Positions 24,213-32,656 of a stretch of DNA of 46,122 nt are shown here, piece after piece. Positions within the stretch are counted from its first letter, which is position 1. Each line of letters opens with the position of its first letter. Origin of the DNA: Eubacteriales bacterium (GTDB taxonomy: Bacteria > Bacillota > Clostridia > Christensenellales > CAG-138); assembly GCA_021372675.1 (NCBI GenBank), contig JAJFTZ010000060.1:1-46122 (forward strand), written 5' to 3'. The position numbers and the translations under genes are program-made. The notes under the pieces were generated by a model. That model worked only from the letters and a program-made list of their open reading frames with translations, did no database searches and had not been told where the DNA came from.

Positions 24213-24947
24213 TTAAAACTTGAATAACTCCACCAGCTTTCGTAAAGCCCGCGCATCCACCGCCGCGTAGCCCTGCTCATAATCGCCGCCGAAGCGGATC
24301 TCCGGGTTGGCGGACGTGGAAAGATCGGGGCGAAAGGCGCGCATGGAGACGTGGAGCTCCTTTACCCCGGTTTGTTTCACAAATCCTTCCGCGTTTTCGA
24401 GCCTTATGCCCGCGCCGGGCAAAATGTCGATGCGGCCCGCCGCGTAGTCCATCATTTCGCGTATGGTTTTTGCGCCCTCGATGGCGGTCGGCCGCTGGCC
24501 GCTCGTCAATACGCGGTCGAAGCCGAGCTCGCACAGCGCGTCGATGGCGTCGCGCCAATTCGGCGTCACGTCGATGGCGCGGTGGAATACGGCGGTTTTC
24601 TCGCCGATCATCTCGCGCATTTTGGTGCAGCGCGCGGTATCCACGGTGCCGTCGGGCTTCAATATGCCGAACACAATGCCGCCGGCGCCCGCCCGCAGCA
24701 TGGCTTCGGCATCCAAAAGCATCGTTTCGAATTCGATCTCGTTGTAGCAAAAGCCGCCCTCGCGCGGGCGCGCCATGGCCGCGATCTCTATGTGTGCGCG
24801 CTTCGCGGCTTGAAGCTCGCCCATGCTGGGTGTCAGCCCGCCGAGCGCGAGCGCGGAGCAAAGCTCCACGCGGTCGGCGCCCGCCTCCTTTGCCGCAAAC
24901 GCGTCGGCCGCGGTGTTGCAGCAGACCTCGATCTTAAAACCCTTCAT
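24213..24947 (-). CDS. cutC: CutC family protein
   Basis: 244 aa, TIM-barrel CutC family: KIEVCCNTAADAFAAKEAGADRVELCSALALGGLTPS at the start, the block MARPREGGFCYNEIEFETML and VLTSGQRPTAIEGAKTIREM, and the ending GILPGAGIRLENAEGF region (here DILPGAGIRLENAEGFV). CutC was named for copper homeostasis in E. coli but its biochemical function is unsettled. ATG at 24947 follows GAGGTGG at good spacing; a GTG three codons earlier is possible. It overlaps nothing but starts 11 bases after the HAD stop in the ptsI-ptsH-HAD-cutC series. Confidence 0.93.
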   Translation of the reverse strand: MKGFKIEVCCNTAADAFAAKEAGADRVELCSALALGGLTPSMGELQAAKRAHIEIAAMARPREGGFCYNEIEFETMLLDAEAMLRAGAGGIVFGILKPDGTVDTARCTKMREMIGEKTAVFHRAIDVTPNWRDAIDALCELGFDRVLTSGQRPTAIEGAKTIREMMDYAAGRIDILPGAGIRLENAEGFVKQTGVKELHVSMRAFRPDLSTSANPEIRFGGDYEQGYAAVDARALRKLVELFKF

Positions 24948-24958
24948 AATCGCCACCT

Positions 24959-25780
24959 CTAAAGCGATAGCCGGGGAAGAAGCGCGCGCATGGCGAAAAA
25001 CAGGCCGTCCTCGTCGATATGCCCGGCCACGTGCTTGGCGGCCGCCTTGGCGTTATCGCAGCCGTTGCCCATGGCCACGGAAAGCGAAGCGCCCCGAAGC
25101 ATTTCCACGTCGTTTTCCTCGTCGCCGAATACCATGACCTCGCTGAGGGAAAGCCCGTGGCGTTCCATCATCTTTTGCACGCCGTTCCACTTGCCGCCGG
25201 AGCTTACCATGATGTCGATGCTGCCGGAGCCCCAAAACGACCATTTGCAGGAGGTCATTTCCTCGAGAAAGGAAAAATCCGCGCCCGCTTCCGCGTAGAG
25301 ATCCGCCTGCAGGATGTCGATCTCCAGCGCGCGGCCGGGGTTATCGGTAACGGTGGGGTAGGCGATCGCGACGCGGTCGAGCTCCGTTTTCATCGTGGGC
25401 GTGACGCGGTTGGCAAAATACTCGGTTACGCCCAAAAACTCGCATCCGTATTCGCTTTTGAGAACGTAATCGAGCAGTATCTTAACGTCGTGCGCGGGGA
25501 TGGGATTGGTGTAGACCACGCCCGTGCCGTCCCAACAATACTGGCCGTTGAGGCCGATGAAGCCGTCGATGGGAATATCGTTCAATTCCGGCACGGAAAC
25601 GAGGTTTTTCTTGTGCCGCCCGGTCGCGATGAAAATCTTCATGCCGCACGTATGCGCGCGACGAAGCGCCGCGACGGTGCTTTCGCAGATGCGGTGGGTC
25701 TTAAAGCTCAAAAGCGTTCCGTCGATATCGAAAAAAAGGGCCTTGACGGCGGATGTGTCCAACTTGGGCATACGGCTCAT
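24959..25780 (-). CDS. Cof-type HAD-superfamily phosphatase in the ptsHI operon
   Basis: 273 aa. FFDIDGTLLSFKTHRI is motif I (nucleophile Asp18), IATGRHKK motif II, and VMVFGDEENDVEMLRGASLSVAMGNG motif IV; C2 cap in between. The ATG overlaps the HPr stop (ATGA), so it is translationally coupled to ptsH. A sugar-phosphate phosphatase next to general PTS genes could counter sugar-phosphate stress, which is inference. Substrate unknown. Confidence 0.88.
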   Translation of the reverse strand: MSRMPKLDTSAVKALFFDIDGTLLSFKTHRICESTVAALRRAHTCGMKIFIATGRHKKNLVSVPELNDIPIDGFIGLNGQYCWDGTGVVYTNPIPAHDVKILLDYVLKSEYGCEFLGVTEYFANRVTPTMKTELDRVAIAYPTVTDNPGRALEIDILQADLYAEAGADFSFLEEMTSCKWSFWGSGSIDIMVSSGGKWNGVQKMMERHGLSLSEVMVFGDEENDVEMLRGASLSVAMGNGCDNAKAAAKHVAGHIDEDGLFFAMRALLPRLSL

Positions 25781-26034
25781 AGGTTCGCTTTGAGGAATTC
25801 ATTGAGCGCTTTGCATGCCGCCTCCTCGTCGTCGCCGTTCACGGTGATAATTAGGTTTTCGCCCTGCTTAAGCGCAAGCCCCATCACGCCCATGATACGC
25901 TTGGCGTTTGCCATTTTTGCCGGGGTGCCGAGTTGTATGTCGCTTTTGAATCCCATGGCGGCCTTCACAAGCTGCCCGGCCGGACGCGCGTGCAGCCCCA
26001 TTGCGTCGGTGATAACATAGTTGATTTCCTTCAT
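25777..26034 (-). CDS. ptsH: Phosphocarrier protein HPr, lacking the regulatory Ser46
   Basis: 85 aa. The catalytic site DAMGLHARPAGQLVKAA has His15 and Arg17, so phosphotransfer from enzyme I should work. In most Bacillota HPr the second signature is KSIMGVMSL with Ser46, the target of HPr kinase; here it reads NAKRIMGVMGLALKQG, with Arg46. The protein therefore cannot be phosphorylated at that site and should not take part in classical HPr(Ser-P)/CcpA catabolite repression. It follows ptsI by 31 bases and GAGGAAGC precedes the ATG. Another HPr gene may exist elsewhere in the genome. Confidence 0.92.
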   Translation of the reverse strand: MKEINYVITDAMGLHARPAGQLVKAAMGFKSDIQLGTPAKMANAKRIMGVMGLALKQGENLIITVNGDDEEAACKALNEFLKANL

Positions 26035-26065
26035 GGATGCTTCCTCCGTGCTATATTCCGCGGCG

Positions 26066-27727
26066 CTATTTTAAAAACGCCGCGCTTTTTTGTTCGCAAT
26101 CCGCCTTGCGTAAGCCGCGTAAATGCTCCTTGACGCGCAAAAGGCTGTGGGGCGACATCGAAAGCTCGTCGATGCCCATGGCGACGTAGTGCGGCAGGAG
26201 GTTCGGGTCGCCCGCGCTCTCTCCGCAGATGCCCACCCAGATGCCGTTTTTATGCGCGGCGTCGGCGACGGCGCGGATCATGCGCAAAATGGCGGGGCTT
26301 CCGGGGTTGAAAAGCTCGTTGATCTTGGGGTTCATGCGATCGGCCGCAAAGGTGTACTGCGTTAAGTCGTTGGTGCCGATGCTGAAAAAATCGACCAGCC
26401 GCGCGAGCCTGTCGGCGATCATAACGGCGGCGGGCGTTTCTATCATAATGCCGTATTCGACGTCGTCGGAAAAGGGCACGCCCCCGGCGCGAAGATCGGC
26501 CTTGACCTGCTCGAGGAGCGCGAAGACCTTCTGCACCTCGAATTCCGTGGTGATCATGGGGAACATCACCGCGAGCCGCCCGTGCGCCGAGGCGCGAAGC
26601 AGGGCGCGAAGCTGGGTTATGAAGATATCGGTGCGGTCGAGGCAGATGCGGATGGCGCGGTAGCCCATCGCGGGGTTTTCCTCGTGAGGAAGCTCGAAAT
26701 AGGGCGCCTGCTTATCCGCGCCGAGGTCCAGCGTGCGGATCACGACCCGCTTTTTCGGGTCGAGCGCCAGCGTTTTTTTGTAGGCCTCGTATTGGAATTC
26801 CTCGCTCGGGAAGCCGTCGCTTTCAAAATAGAGGAACTCGCTGCGGAAAAGCCCGATGCCGTCGGCATTGAACTTATAGGCGGTTTTGGCCTCGTCGGGA
26901 TGCCCGATGTTGGCGGCGAGCTCGATCGGGAAACCGTCCGCAGTCTCGGCGCGCGCGCCGGAAAGCTCCTGCAGCCGCGCGTTTTCGGCCGCGAAGCGCT
27001 CCGCCTTCTTTCGGTAGGCCGCGAGCGTTTCGGCGTCCGGCTCGAGGATGAGCGCGCCGTCGGACCCGTCGAGAATGGCGAAGACCCCGTCTTTTAACGC
27101 GTCGTAGCCTTCCTGAAGCGCCGCCACGGCGGGGATGCCGAGGCTCCGCGCGAGGATCGACGCGTGGGAGTTGAGGTTGCCGAGCCTGGAGATAAAGCCG
27201 AGCACCAGCGATTTATCAAGCTGCACCGTTTGGCTTGGCAACAGGTCCTCGGCGGCGATCAAAACCGGGCCGCGCGATGCGTCGGGGGAATTTTCCTCGC
27301 CGCGCAGCTTCGCTATGACCTGGCTGCTTATATCGACCACGTCGGCGGCGCGCGCCATCATGTAGTCGTCGCCTGTGGCGAGAAACATCGCGGAAAAGCG
27401 TTTGCCGGTTTCATACACGGCGTATTCCCCGCAAACCGATTCCTGCTCGATCAAAGAATCGATGCTTTGCCTGTAATCCTCATCCTCAAGCATCATGCCG
27501 TGGATATCGAAGATCGCGGCGGTCTCCTCACCGGCGGCTGCGAGCGTTTTTTCGTACAGTTCGCTTAAATGCAGGCGCACGGCTTCGACCGCGTCCGCGA
27601 CGCGCCGCTTTTCGGCGCAGGTATCCGCGACCGGCCGCGCGGTAAGCGCGGACGAGGCCGCGGTAAGTTTTGATACCGTCCCCATCGCGATGCCGGGACT
27701 GGTGGCAAGCCCTTGCAAAATCCGCAT
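26066..27727 (-). CDS. ptsI: PTS enzyme I (phosphoenolpyruvate-protein phosphotransferase)
   Basis: 553 aa. Enzyme I takes phosphate from PEP and gives it to HPr. The N-terminus MRILQGLATSPGIAMG is typical; the phosphorylated histidine is His188 in RLGNLNSHASILARSLGIPAV; the PEP domain shows DGIGLFRSEFLY, RTLDLGADK, NPAMGYRAIRICL, FSIGTNDLTQY and GICGESAGD near the C-terminus. The start at 27727 follows AGAGGGG; an open frame extends much further upstream but without family similarity. It provides energy coupling for the PTS at 14.8-17.2 kb and others. Operon: ptsI-ptsH-HAD-cutC. Confidence 0.97.
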   Translation of the reverse strand: MRILQGLATSPGIAMGTVSKLTAASSALTARPVADTCAEKRRVADAVEAVRLHLSELYEKTLAAAGEETAAIFDIHGMMLEDEDYRQSIDSLIEQESVCGEYAVYETGKRFSAMFLATGDDYMMARAADVVDISSQVIAKLRGEENSPDASRGPVLIAAEDLLPSQTVQLDKSLVLGFISRLGNLNSHASILARSLGIPAVAALQEGYDALKDGVFAILDGSDGALILEPDAETLAAYRKKAERFAAENARLQELSGARAETADGFPIELAANIGHPDEAKTAYKFNADGIGLFRSEFLYFESDGFPSEEFQYEAYKKTLALDPKKRVVIRTLDLGADKQAPYFELPHEENPAMGYRAIRICLDRTDIFITQLRALLRASAHGRLAVMFPMITTEFEVQKVFALLEQVKADLRAGGVPFSDDVEYGIMIETPAAVMIADRLARLVDFFSIGTNDLTQYTFAADRMNPKINELFNPGSPAILRMIRAVADAAHKNGIWVGICGESAGDPNLLPHYVAMGIDELSMSPHSLLRVKEHLRGLRKADCEQKSAAFLK

Positions 27728-27795
27728 ATTCGCCCCTCTGAACTTTGATTTCGCGCCGCCGGGGTTCTCCCCGAAGCCCGCGTGTATTTGATTAA

Positions 27796-27824
27796 AGTAT
27801 AGCATAGAACGCGGGGCGAAGAAA
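27796..27824 (-). promoter_or_regulatory. Extended -10 promoter of the ptsI operon
   Basis: On the minus strand TGCTATACT (extended -10; TATACT at 27801-27796) with a weak -35 TTTCTT (27824-27819) at 17 bases, about 70 bases before the ptsI start. Confidence 0.5.
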
Positions 27825-27947
27825 TACGCATTCTTTGCCCTCGCGGCATTCTCCCCATGCCCCGAATTGGGTAGATTTCCCATGCAACGAAAGCTCCTGT
27901 GACAACGTCTCCAAATATAGAGACACTTTACATTAGGAGGTATACAT

Positions 27948-28829
27948 ATGCTCAAAAGAATGCTCGCCACTCTACTCGCCGCGTCTCTGCTGCTCCTTCT
28001 CGGCGCGCCCGCCTTGGCCGCGACCGCGCAGGCGGAATACCGCATCGCCACCGCCAACGTCAACGTTCGTTCCGGCCCGAGCAGCGAAAAGTATCCCGTG
28101 ATCGGCTCGTTGAAGAAGGGCGAGCTCGTAACGTATCTCGGCAAAGACGGCAATTGGTCGAAGGTCTCCTACCAAAACGGCGTCGGCTATGTTTTCAGCC
28201 AGTATCTGGCCGACCTTATCAACACGCCCGTCAAGTACTACCGCACCGCAACCGCCAACGTCAACGTCCGCTCGGGGCCGAACAGCACCACATATCCCGT
28301 GATCGGCTCGCTCAAGAAGGGCGAAACGGTACAGTATCTGGGTATGACCGGCAACTGGTGTTTGGTGCTTTATAAGGGCGATATCGGGTTCGTGTTCAGC
28401 GAGTACATGAGCGCCAAGACCACCGACGGCTCCACCCCCACCGCGCAGTACCGCATGGCTACCGCCAACGTCAACGTGCGCACCGGCCCCAGCAGCTCGA
28501 AGTACCCCGCCATCGGCGCGCTCAAGAAGGGCGAAACGGTGCAATATCTGGGTACGACCGGCAACTGGACCCAAGTCCTTTACAAGGGCGAGACCGCGTA
28601 TGTATTTAGCAAGTATTTGACCGCCGCGGCCAACCCCTCCCCCGCGGAGTACCGCACCGCCACCACAAACGTCAACGTCCGCACCGGCCCCGGCAGCGCG
28701 AAGTATCCCGTGATGGGTTCTCTCGTCAAGGGCGAAAAGGTTCAGTATCTGGGCGTTTCCGGCAACTGGACCCAAGTCCTTTACAAGGGCCAAGTCGGCT
28801 ATGTGTTCTCCAAGTATCTCGCGAAATAA
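27948..28829 (+). CDS. Secreted protein with four bacterial SH3 domains
   Basis: 293 aa. A signal peptide (MLKRMLATLLAASLLLLLGAPALAATAQA, cleavage near residue 25) is followed by four SH3b repeats of about 65 residues, each with an A-T-(A/T)-N-V-N-V-R-(S/T)-G-P start, KYPVIGSLKKGE middle, VQYLG..GNW and YVFS.YL end. SH3b domains bind cell-wall peptides; with no catalytic domain attached it may be a wall-binding or sensing protein. AGGAGG lies 7 bases before the ATG. Repeats 3 and 4 are most alike, suggesting recent duplication. It ends at a strong terminator. Confidence 0.9.
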   Translation: MLKRMLATLLAASLLLLLGAPALAATAQAEYRIATANVNVRSGPSSEKYPVIGSLKKGELVTYLGKDGNWSKVSYQNGVGYVFSQYLADLINTPVKYYRTATANVNVRSGPNSTTYPVIGSLKKGETVQYLGMTGNWCLVLYKGDIGFVFSEYMSAKTTDGSTPTAQYRMATANVNVRTGPSSSKYPAIGALKKGETVQYLGTTGNWTQVLYKGETAYVFSKYLTAAANPSPAEYRTATTNVNVRTGPGSAKYPVMGSLVKGEKVQYLGVSGNWTQVLYKGQVGYVFSKYLAK

Positions 28830-28838
28830 TCAGGATTT

Positions 28839-28873
28839 AAAAAATACCCCCGGCACAGCCGGGGGTATTTTTT
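28839..28873. terminator. Bidirectional terminator
   Basis: Six A, TACCCCCGGC, a 3-base loop, GCCGGGGGTA and six T: a symmetric intrinsic terminator that serves both the SH3 gene and the convergent M20 peptidase gene. Confidence 0.9.
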
Positions 28874-30011
28874 AAAGCAAGGCAATATAGCGGGAGATTA
28901 AATCGAAGGCGAGCCTCAGCCCCGGCAAAAGGCTACTTAGCTCCACATATTCCCCGCGCGTGTGCGCGCCCTTGCCGAGGCAGCAGCCTACCGATACGGC
29001 GGGGATGCCTAGGGAAAGGGGGATGTTGCAATCCGTGGAGGAAGGGCGAAATACGGGGCTTAGCCCGTAATGCTCGCGCACCGCTTTTTCCGTTTGCGTT
29101 GCAAGCTCCCGCTCCTTGCCGGGATCGACGCCGACCGCGCAGGGACGCTCGCCGATAAGCTCCGCCTCCACCTTAACGCCCTTTGCGCGGTAGAGCTCGA
29201 TCGCTGCGTTCAAATGAGCTTCCATGCCCGCCAGCGACTCGTTCCTTTCGGCGCGGAACTCGTAGAGCATCTCCGCCGATTGGGCGATCGTGTTGACGGA
29301 GGTTCCGCCCTCTATGGTGCCCACGTTGTAGGTCGTACCGGCGTCCACCTTTATCGCATACAGGTTGTCGATCAAAGAGGCGAGGCAGGCGATGGCGTTT
29401 CTGTTGCCGAAATCCCAGTAGGAATGTCCGCCCTCCGTCGCCATCCTGATCCTGAAGCGCTTGGAGCCGATGGCGCCGTTTGTGATCTCGTCGCCCGTTC
29501 CGTCCAGCGAGAAAAACGCCGTGACCCTGCGGCCAAATTCCGCCATAATCCTGCGAGCGCCCTTCGCGTTGCCAAGCCCCTCCTCGCCCGCGGTGATCAC
29601 AAAGAGCACCCCGCCCGTTTGGGGAACAAGCTTAAATTGCGCGACGTACTTCGCGACCGTCATGAGCGCGACGGCGTTTGCGGTGTCGTCGCCCACGCCG
29701 GGGCAGTAAATACGCCCGTTTTCCGTAAAAAGCGGCAATTCCTCCGTATCGGGGAATACGACGTCGCTATGCGCGGAGAACACGGTCAAAGCCGTGTCGG
29801 GGCCTGAAACGCCCACCGGATAGATCACATTGAACGCGTCGTCGATGTAGACGCCCTCCGCCCCCTGCGCCTCCAGCCATGCTTTGCAGAACGCGGCCCT
29901 TTTTTCCTCATGGTTGGAGGGGGCGGGGATTTTAGCCAAGGTGAGTAAAAGCTGAAGCGCTTCCTCCCGGTGGAGGTCGATATATTCGAGTACTTTCTTA
30001 TTTAGGGCCAT
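28872..30011 (-). CDS. M20-family metallopeptidase (peptidase T/CPG2-like)
   Basis: 379 aa. Di-zinc ligands are seen as TVFSAHSDVVF (His81), CPGVGDDTANAVAL (Asp108/109, bridging), ITAGEEGLGN (Glu143/144) and the late histidine in GCCLGKGAHTRGEYVEL; the dimerisation domain lies between (GGHSYWDFGNRNAIACLASLIDNLY). Such enzymes are di- or tripeptidases or amidohydrolases in the cytoplasm, here fitting amino-acid fermentation. AAAGGAG precedes the ATG. It stands alone between a terminator and the secreted-protein gene. Confidence 0.88.
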   Translation of the reverse strand: MALNKKVLEYIDLHREEALQLLLTLAKIPAPSNHEEKRAAFCKAWLEAQGAEGVYIDDAFNVIYPVGVSGPDTALTVFSAHSDVVFPDTEELPLFTENGRIYCPGVGDDTANAVALMTVAKYVAQFKLVPQTGGVLFVITAGEEGLGNAKGARRIMAEFGRRVTAFFSLDGTGDEITNGAIGSKRFRIRMATEGGHSYWDFGNRNAIACLASLIDNLYAIKVDAGTTYNVGTIEGGTSVNTIAQSAEMLYEFRAERNESLAGMEAHLNAAIELYRAKGVKVEAELIGERPCAVGVDPGKERELATQTEKAVREHYGLSPVFRPSSTDCNIPLSLGIPAVSVGCCLGKGAHTRGEYVELSSLLPGLRLAFDLISRYIALL

Positions 30012-30065
30012 TCCGGTGCTCCTTTATGTGCAGGGGATTTTCTCTCCTTGTTTTCTGCATCGTGT

Positions 30066-31301
30066 TCAGCTTTCGTATGCCCCCGTCGTGACGTTGTATA
30101 CGGCGGTGAACGCCTTGCCGGATTGCGAAACGCCGCGCAGCTCAAAACGCTCGCCATCCAGCCAGCGCAGGCTCGTCAGGCCCTTAGGCGTGCCGGCAGA
30201 GGCGGGCGCGTAGATGGTTTTGGAGGCGTAAGTGTTCGCGCTGTTGAGGGAGACCTCCACGCGGTTTTTGCCGCTCCGCACCACGGTAGCGTAATACTTT
30301 GCGTCCGGCGAGTAGCTGAGGCAGGTGTAGACGTAGATGCTCGTGCGCGTTTTGACCAGCTTTTGCACGGCGGAGATCTCCGCGGAGGCATCGGCGACCG
30401 CACCGCTGATCAGCGCGAAGCGCGCGTCCTTGGGGGCGTATTTGCCGAAGTTGATATAGTCGCACAGCACGACGCGGTTCTTTTTATTTACCTTGCCCAC
30501 GCTCAGGTTGCTGTAATATTCCGTTTCGACTTTGCCGTCGGCGCCGCGGGTGCGCACGGCGTAGCAACGCCATTGGATCAGCTGCCCGAATAGGATGTCC
30601 TTGACGAGCGGCGTGCCGTTCTCAGCCTCCTCGACCACGCGCAGCGTGCAGGGGATGCCCATGCCGCTCTTGCGGATGAAATCGGCCACCTTGGCGCGGT
30701 TGAACTGTTCGCCGCCGCGTATGACGTAGGCGCCTTCGGCGAGCGCGTCGTCGAACGAATACGCCGCGGGCAGCTCCTCGGTGCGCGCAAAGCCATGCGG
30801 CGTCGCGGCCGTGATGCGGGAAGCGCCCACCTCGAACTGCGCTGCGCACGGCTTGCCGTTTATCAGCTTGACGACGCGGTAGACGCCGTCGACGAGCGGC
30901 AGCTTAAACGACGAGAGCGGCAGCCTACCCGAACGGGTGGAGCCTCGGTCAAGGTCATACTCGTCCCCGGGCCACACGTATACGACGGTTTCGCCGTTCG
31001 GGCCGATCTCGCTCGTTTTGAGCGGCCACACGTACCACCCGCCGTCTTGGTATATCTCCAGGCTGTATTCATCGCCGAAGGTTGCGCTTTTCTTGGTTTT
31101 GTTGGTGATGGTGAAGTATATTTTTTCGATATCTTTGGCGTAGACGGGATACTCTGTTTCGAGCGCGAAGCACTTATCGGCGAGTTTGGCGCCGTACGGC
31201 GAGGGCTGCAGCTCGACGCCGTTTACCGTGGCGGCCAGTGCTGTTTGCGCGGCGAACAGCACACAGGCGAATAGCAGCAATGCGGTGCATTTTCGTATCA
31301 T
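30066..31301 (-). CDS. Secreted protein with N-terminal Ig-like domain, unknown function
   Basis: 411 aa. Residues 1-24 are a signal peptide (MIRKCTALLLFACVLFAAQTALAA). Residues about 40-140 look like a clostridial immunoglobulin-like domain (YFTITNKTKKSATFGDEYSLEIYQDGGWYVWP). The remainder contains LVKDILFGQLIQWRCYAVRTR and a C-terminal half with beta-propeller-like features (SYSPDAKYYATVVRSGKNRVEVSLNS); none gives a function. ATG at 31301 was preferred over one two codons earlier because AAGGAGG is then 8 bases away. Transcribed alone from an extended -10 promoter. Confidence 0.8.
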   Translation of the reverse strand: MIRKCTALLLFACVLFAAQTALAATVNGVELQPSPYGAKLADKCFALETEYPVYAKDIEKIYFTITNKTKKSATFGDEYSLEIYQDGGWYVWPLKTSEIGPNGETVVYVWPGDEYDLDRGSTRSGRLPLSSFKLPLVDGVYRVVKLINGKPCAAQFEVGASRITAATPHGFARTEELPAAYSFDDALAEGAYVIRGGEQFNRAKVADFIRKSGMGIPCTLRVVEEAENGTPLVKDILFGQLIQWRCYAVRTRGADGKVETEYYSNLSVGKVNKKNRVVLCDYINFGKYAPKDARFALISGAVADASAEISAVQKLVKTRTSIYVYTCLSYSPDAKYYATVVRSGKNRVEVSLNSANTYASKTIYAPASAGTPKGLTSLRWLDGERFELRGVSQSGKAFTAVYNVTTGAYES

Positions 31302-31344
31302 GAGCATATCCTCCTTCGGCGGGCGCGTTGCGCGCTCTTATAGC

Positions 31345-31372
31345 ATTATAGCACGGCGCGAGTGAAAGGCAA
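31345..31372 (-). promoter_or_regulatory. Promoter of the secreted Ig-like protein gene
   Basis: On the minus strand TTGCCT (31372-31367), 16-base spacer, TGC-TATAAT (perfect -10 at 31350-31345 with extended TG), 44 bases before the start codon. Confidence 0.6.
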
Positions 31373-31524
31373 ACGGCGGCGGGCGGCCCAAAGCTGCTAA
31401 AAAGCGGCAGCACGGATCGCGTCCCGCGCGGTTTTTGTTGACTTTTTTGTGTGCCATCCGTTAAGCTACATGGTGTTGTATCACAACGCGAATCATTTGA
31501 AAAGGGTTTGAAAAGAACGGAGAA

Positions 31525-32409
31525 ATGAATAAGACGGCGTTTCGAAGCTCCCTTTTGCTTTTTCTCACGGCGACCATATGGGGTTTTTCGTTCGTGGCGC
31601 AAAGCAAGGGGATGGAGTATGTGGGCCCGCTCACGTTCAACGGCGCGCGCGCGGTGCTCGGCGGCATCGTGCTCATCCCGTTTGCGGCGGCGCAGAGCGC
31701 GAGTAACAGAAAAAACGGGATCAAGGCCGATAAGCGCGCGCTTTTTCGGGGCGGGCTTCTGTGCGGTTTTTTCCTGTTTCTCGCGAGCAGCTTTCAGCAG
31801 TACGGCATTTTGTATACGACCGTGGGGAAGTCCGGCTTCATCACGGCGCTCTACATCGTGCTGGTGCCCATTTTCGGCCTGTTTATAAAAAGGAAAACGG
31901 GTATTTTGGTATGGGTGAGCGCGGCTGTCGCGCTTTTCGGGCTTTATTTACTGTGCATCACGGAGGAGCTCAGCGTAAACTTGGGCGACGCGCTCACGCT
32001 CGCATGCGCGGTGCTCTTTGCCGGGCATATCCTCGTGATCGACCGTTTCGCCGCGAAGACCGACGGCGTTACGTTATCGATGCTCCAGTTTTTCGTGAAC
32101 GGCGCTTTGGCCTGCGCGGCCGCGTTTATTTTTGAGAAGCCGAGTCTTACGGGCATTTTGAGCGCGTGGGCGCCCGTACTCTATGCGGGCGTGATGTCGT
32201 GCGGGGTGGCGTACACCTTGCAGATCATCGGCCAGAAGGGGCTTGAGCCCTCCGTGGCGTCGCTCATTTTGAGCCTCGAATCCTGCATGGCTGTTTTGGC
32301 CGGCTGGCTCCTGCTCGGCCAAAGCCTTTCCCCGCGGGAGCTCGCGGGGTGCGCGGTGATGTTTGCGGCCATCGTGCTCGCGCAGCTGCCGCCGGGGAAA
32401 TCGGCGTAG
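31525..32409 (+). CDS. EamA/DMT-family transporter
   Basis: 294 aa with about ten hydrophobic segments in two EamA halves. FLTATIWGFSFVAQSKGMEYVGPLTFNGARAVLGGIVLIPF is the classic opening, and the second half has YAGVMSCGVAYTLQIIGQKGLEPSVASLILSLESCMAVLAGWLLLGQSLSPRELAGCAVMFAAIVLAQ. DMT exporters move amino acids, nucleotides or other metabolites across the cytoplasmic membrane; substrate unknown. ACGGAGAA precedes the ATG. It ends at a clear terminator. Confidence 0.92.
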   Translation: MNKTAFRSSLLLFLTATIWGFSFVAQSKGMEYVGPLTFNGARAVLGGIVLIPFAAAQSASNRKNGIKADKRALFRGGLLCGFFLFLASSFQQYGILYTTVGKSGFITALYIVLVPIFGLFIKRKTGILVWVSAAVALFGLYLLCITEELSVNLGDALTLACAVLFAGHILVIDRFAAKTDGVTLSMLQFFVNGALACAAAFIFEKPSLTGILSAWAPVLYAGVMSCGVAYTLQIIGQKGLEPSVASLILSLESCMAVLAGWLLLGQSLSPRELAGCAVMFAAIVLAQLPPGKSA

Positions 32410-32427
32410 ACGCGCTATGCTTAAGCT

Positions 32428-32461
32428 GCGCGGCGGTTTTTCTGAAACCGCCGCGCTTTTG
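32428..32461 (+). terminator. Terminator of the EamA gene
   Basis: GCGCGGCGGTTT (32428-32439) and AAACCGCCGCGC (32445-32456), 12-bp perfect stem, 5-base loop, then TTTTGT. Confidence 0.85.
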
Positions 32462-32474
32462 TACAAAGCTTTCT

Positions 32475-32642
32475 TTACGGGGCTTCCGTTTCTGCCGCAT
32501 CCTCCACGATGCAATAGCAGGTAGCGAGCCTCCCGTTCTCGTCGAGGTCGATCGTGATATCTGCCGTGACGACCTTGCCCGCTAAGCGCAGATTTTCAAA
32601 CAGGGCGTCGCGGTCTTCAAATTCATAGTCGATGCGTTGCAT
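32475..32642 (-). CDS. Small acidic protein downstream of the phage baseplate gene
   Basis: 55 aa beginning MQRIDYEFEDRDALFENLRLAGKVVTADITIDLDENGRLATCYCIVEDAA. GGGAGGGC stands 4 bases before the ATG, and the gene begins 15 bases after the stop of the BppU-like gene on the same strand, so the two are likely co-transcribed. Too short for common gene calling. Small proteins in this place in phage tail modules include XkdX-like proteins, but I see no firm match. Strongly acidic, no signal peptide. Confidence 0.6.
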   Translation of the reverse strand: MQRIDYEFEDRDALFENLRLAGKVVTADITIDLDENGRLATCYCIVEDAAETEAP

Positions 32643-32656
32643 ATAGCCCTCCCAGC

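Noticed and set aside
25019-26020. 333-codon plus-strand frame opposite the HAD phosphatase and ptsH
   Set aside because: Antisense shadow with no recognisable motif.
27728-28153. N-terminal extension of enzyme I
   Set aside because: Open frame continues upstream but overlaps the divergent SH3 gene and promoter region; a good Shine-Dalgarno and the family N-terminus place the start at 27727.
31479-31498. Dyad TGTTGT-ATC-ACAACG upstream of the EamA gene as a partner of the FecCD operators
   Set aside because: It shares the ACAACG half site but with a different spacing and reading; too short to link the two promoters on this evidence.
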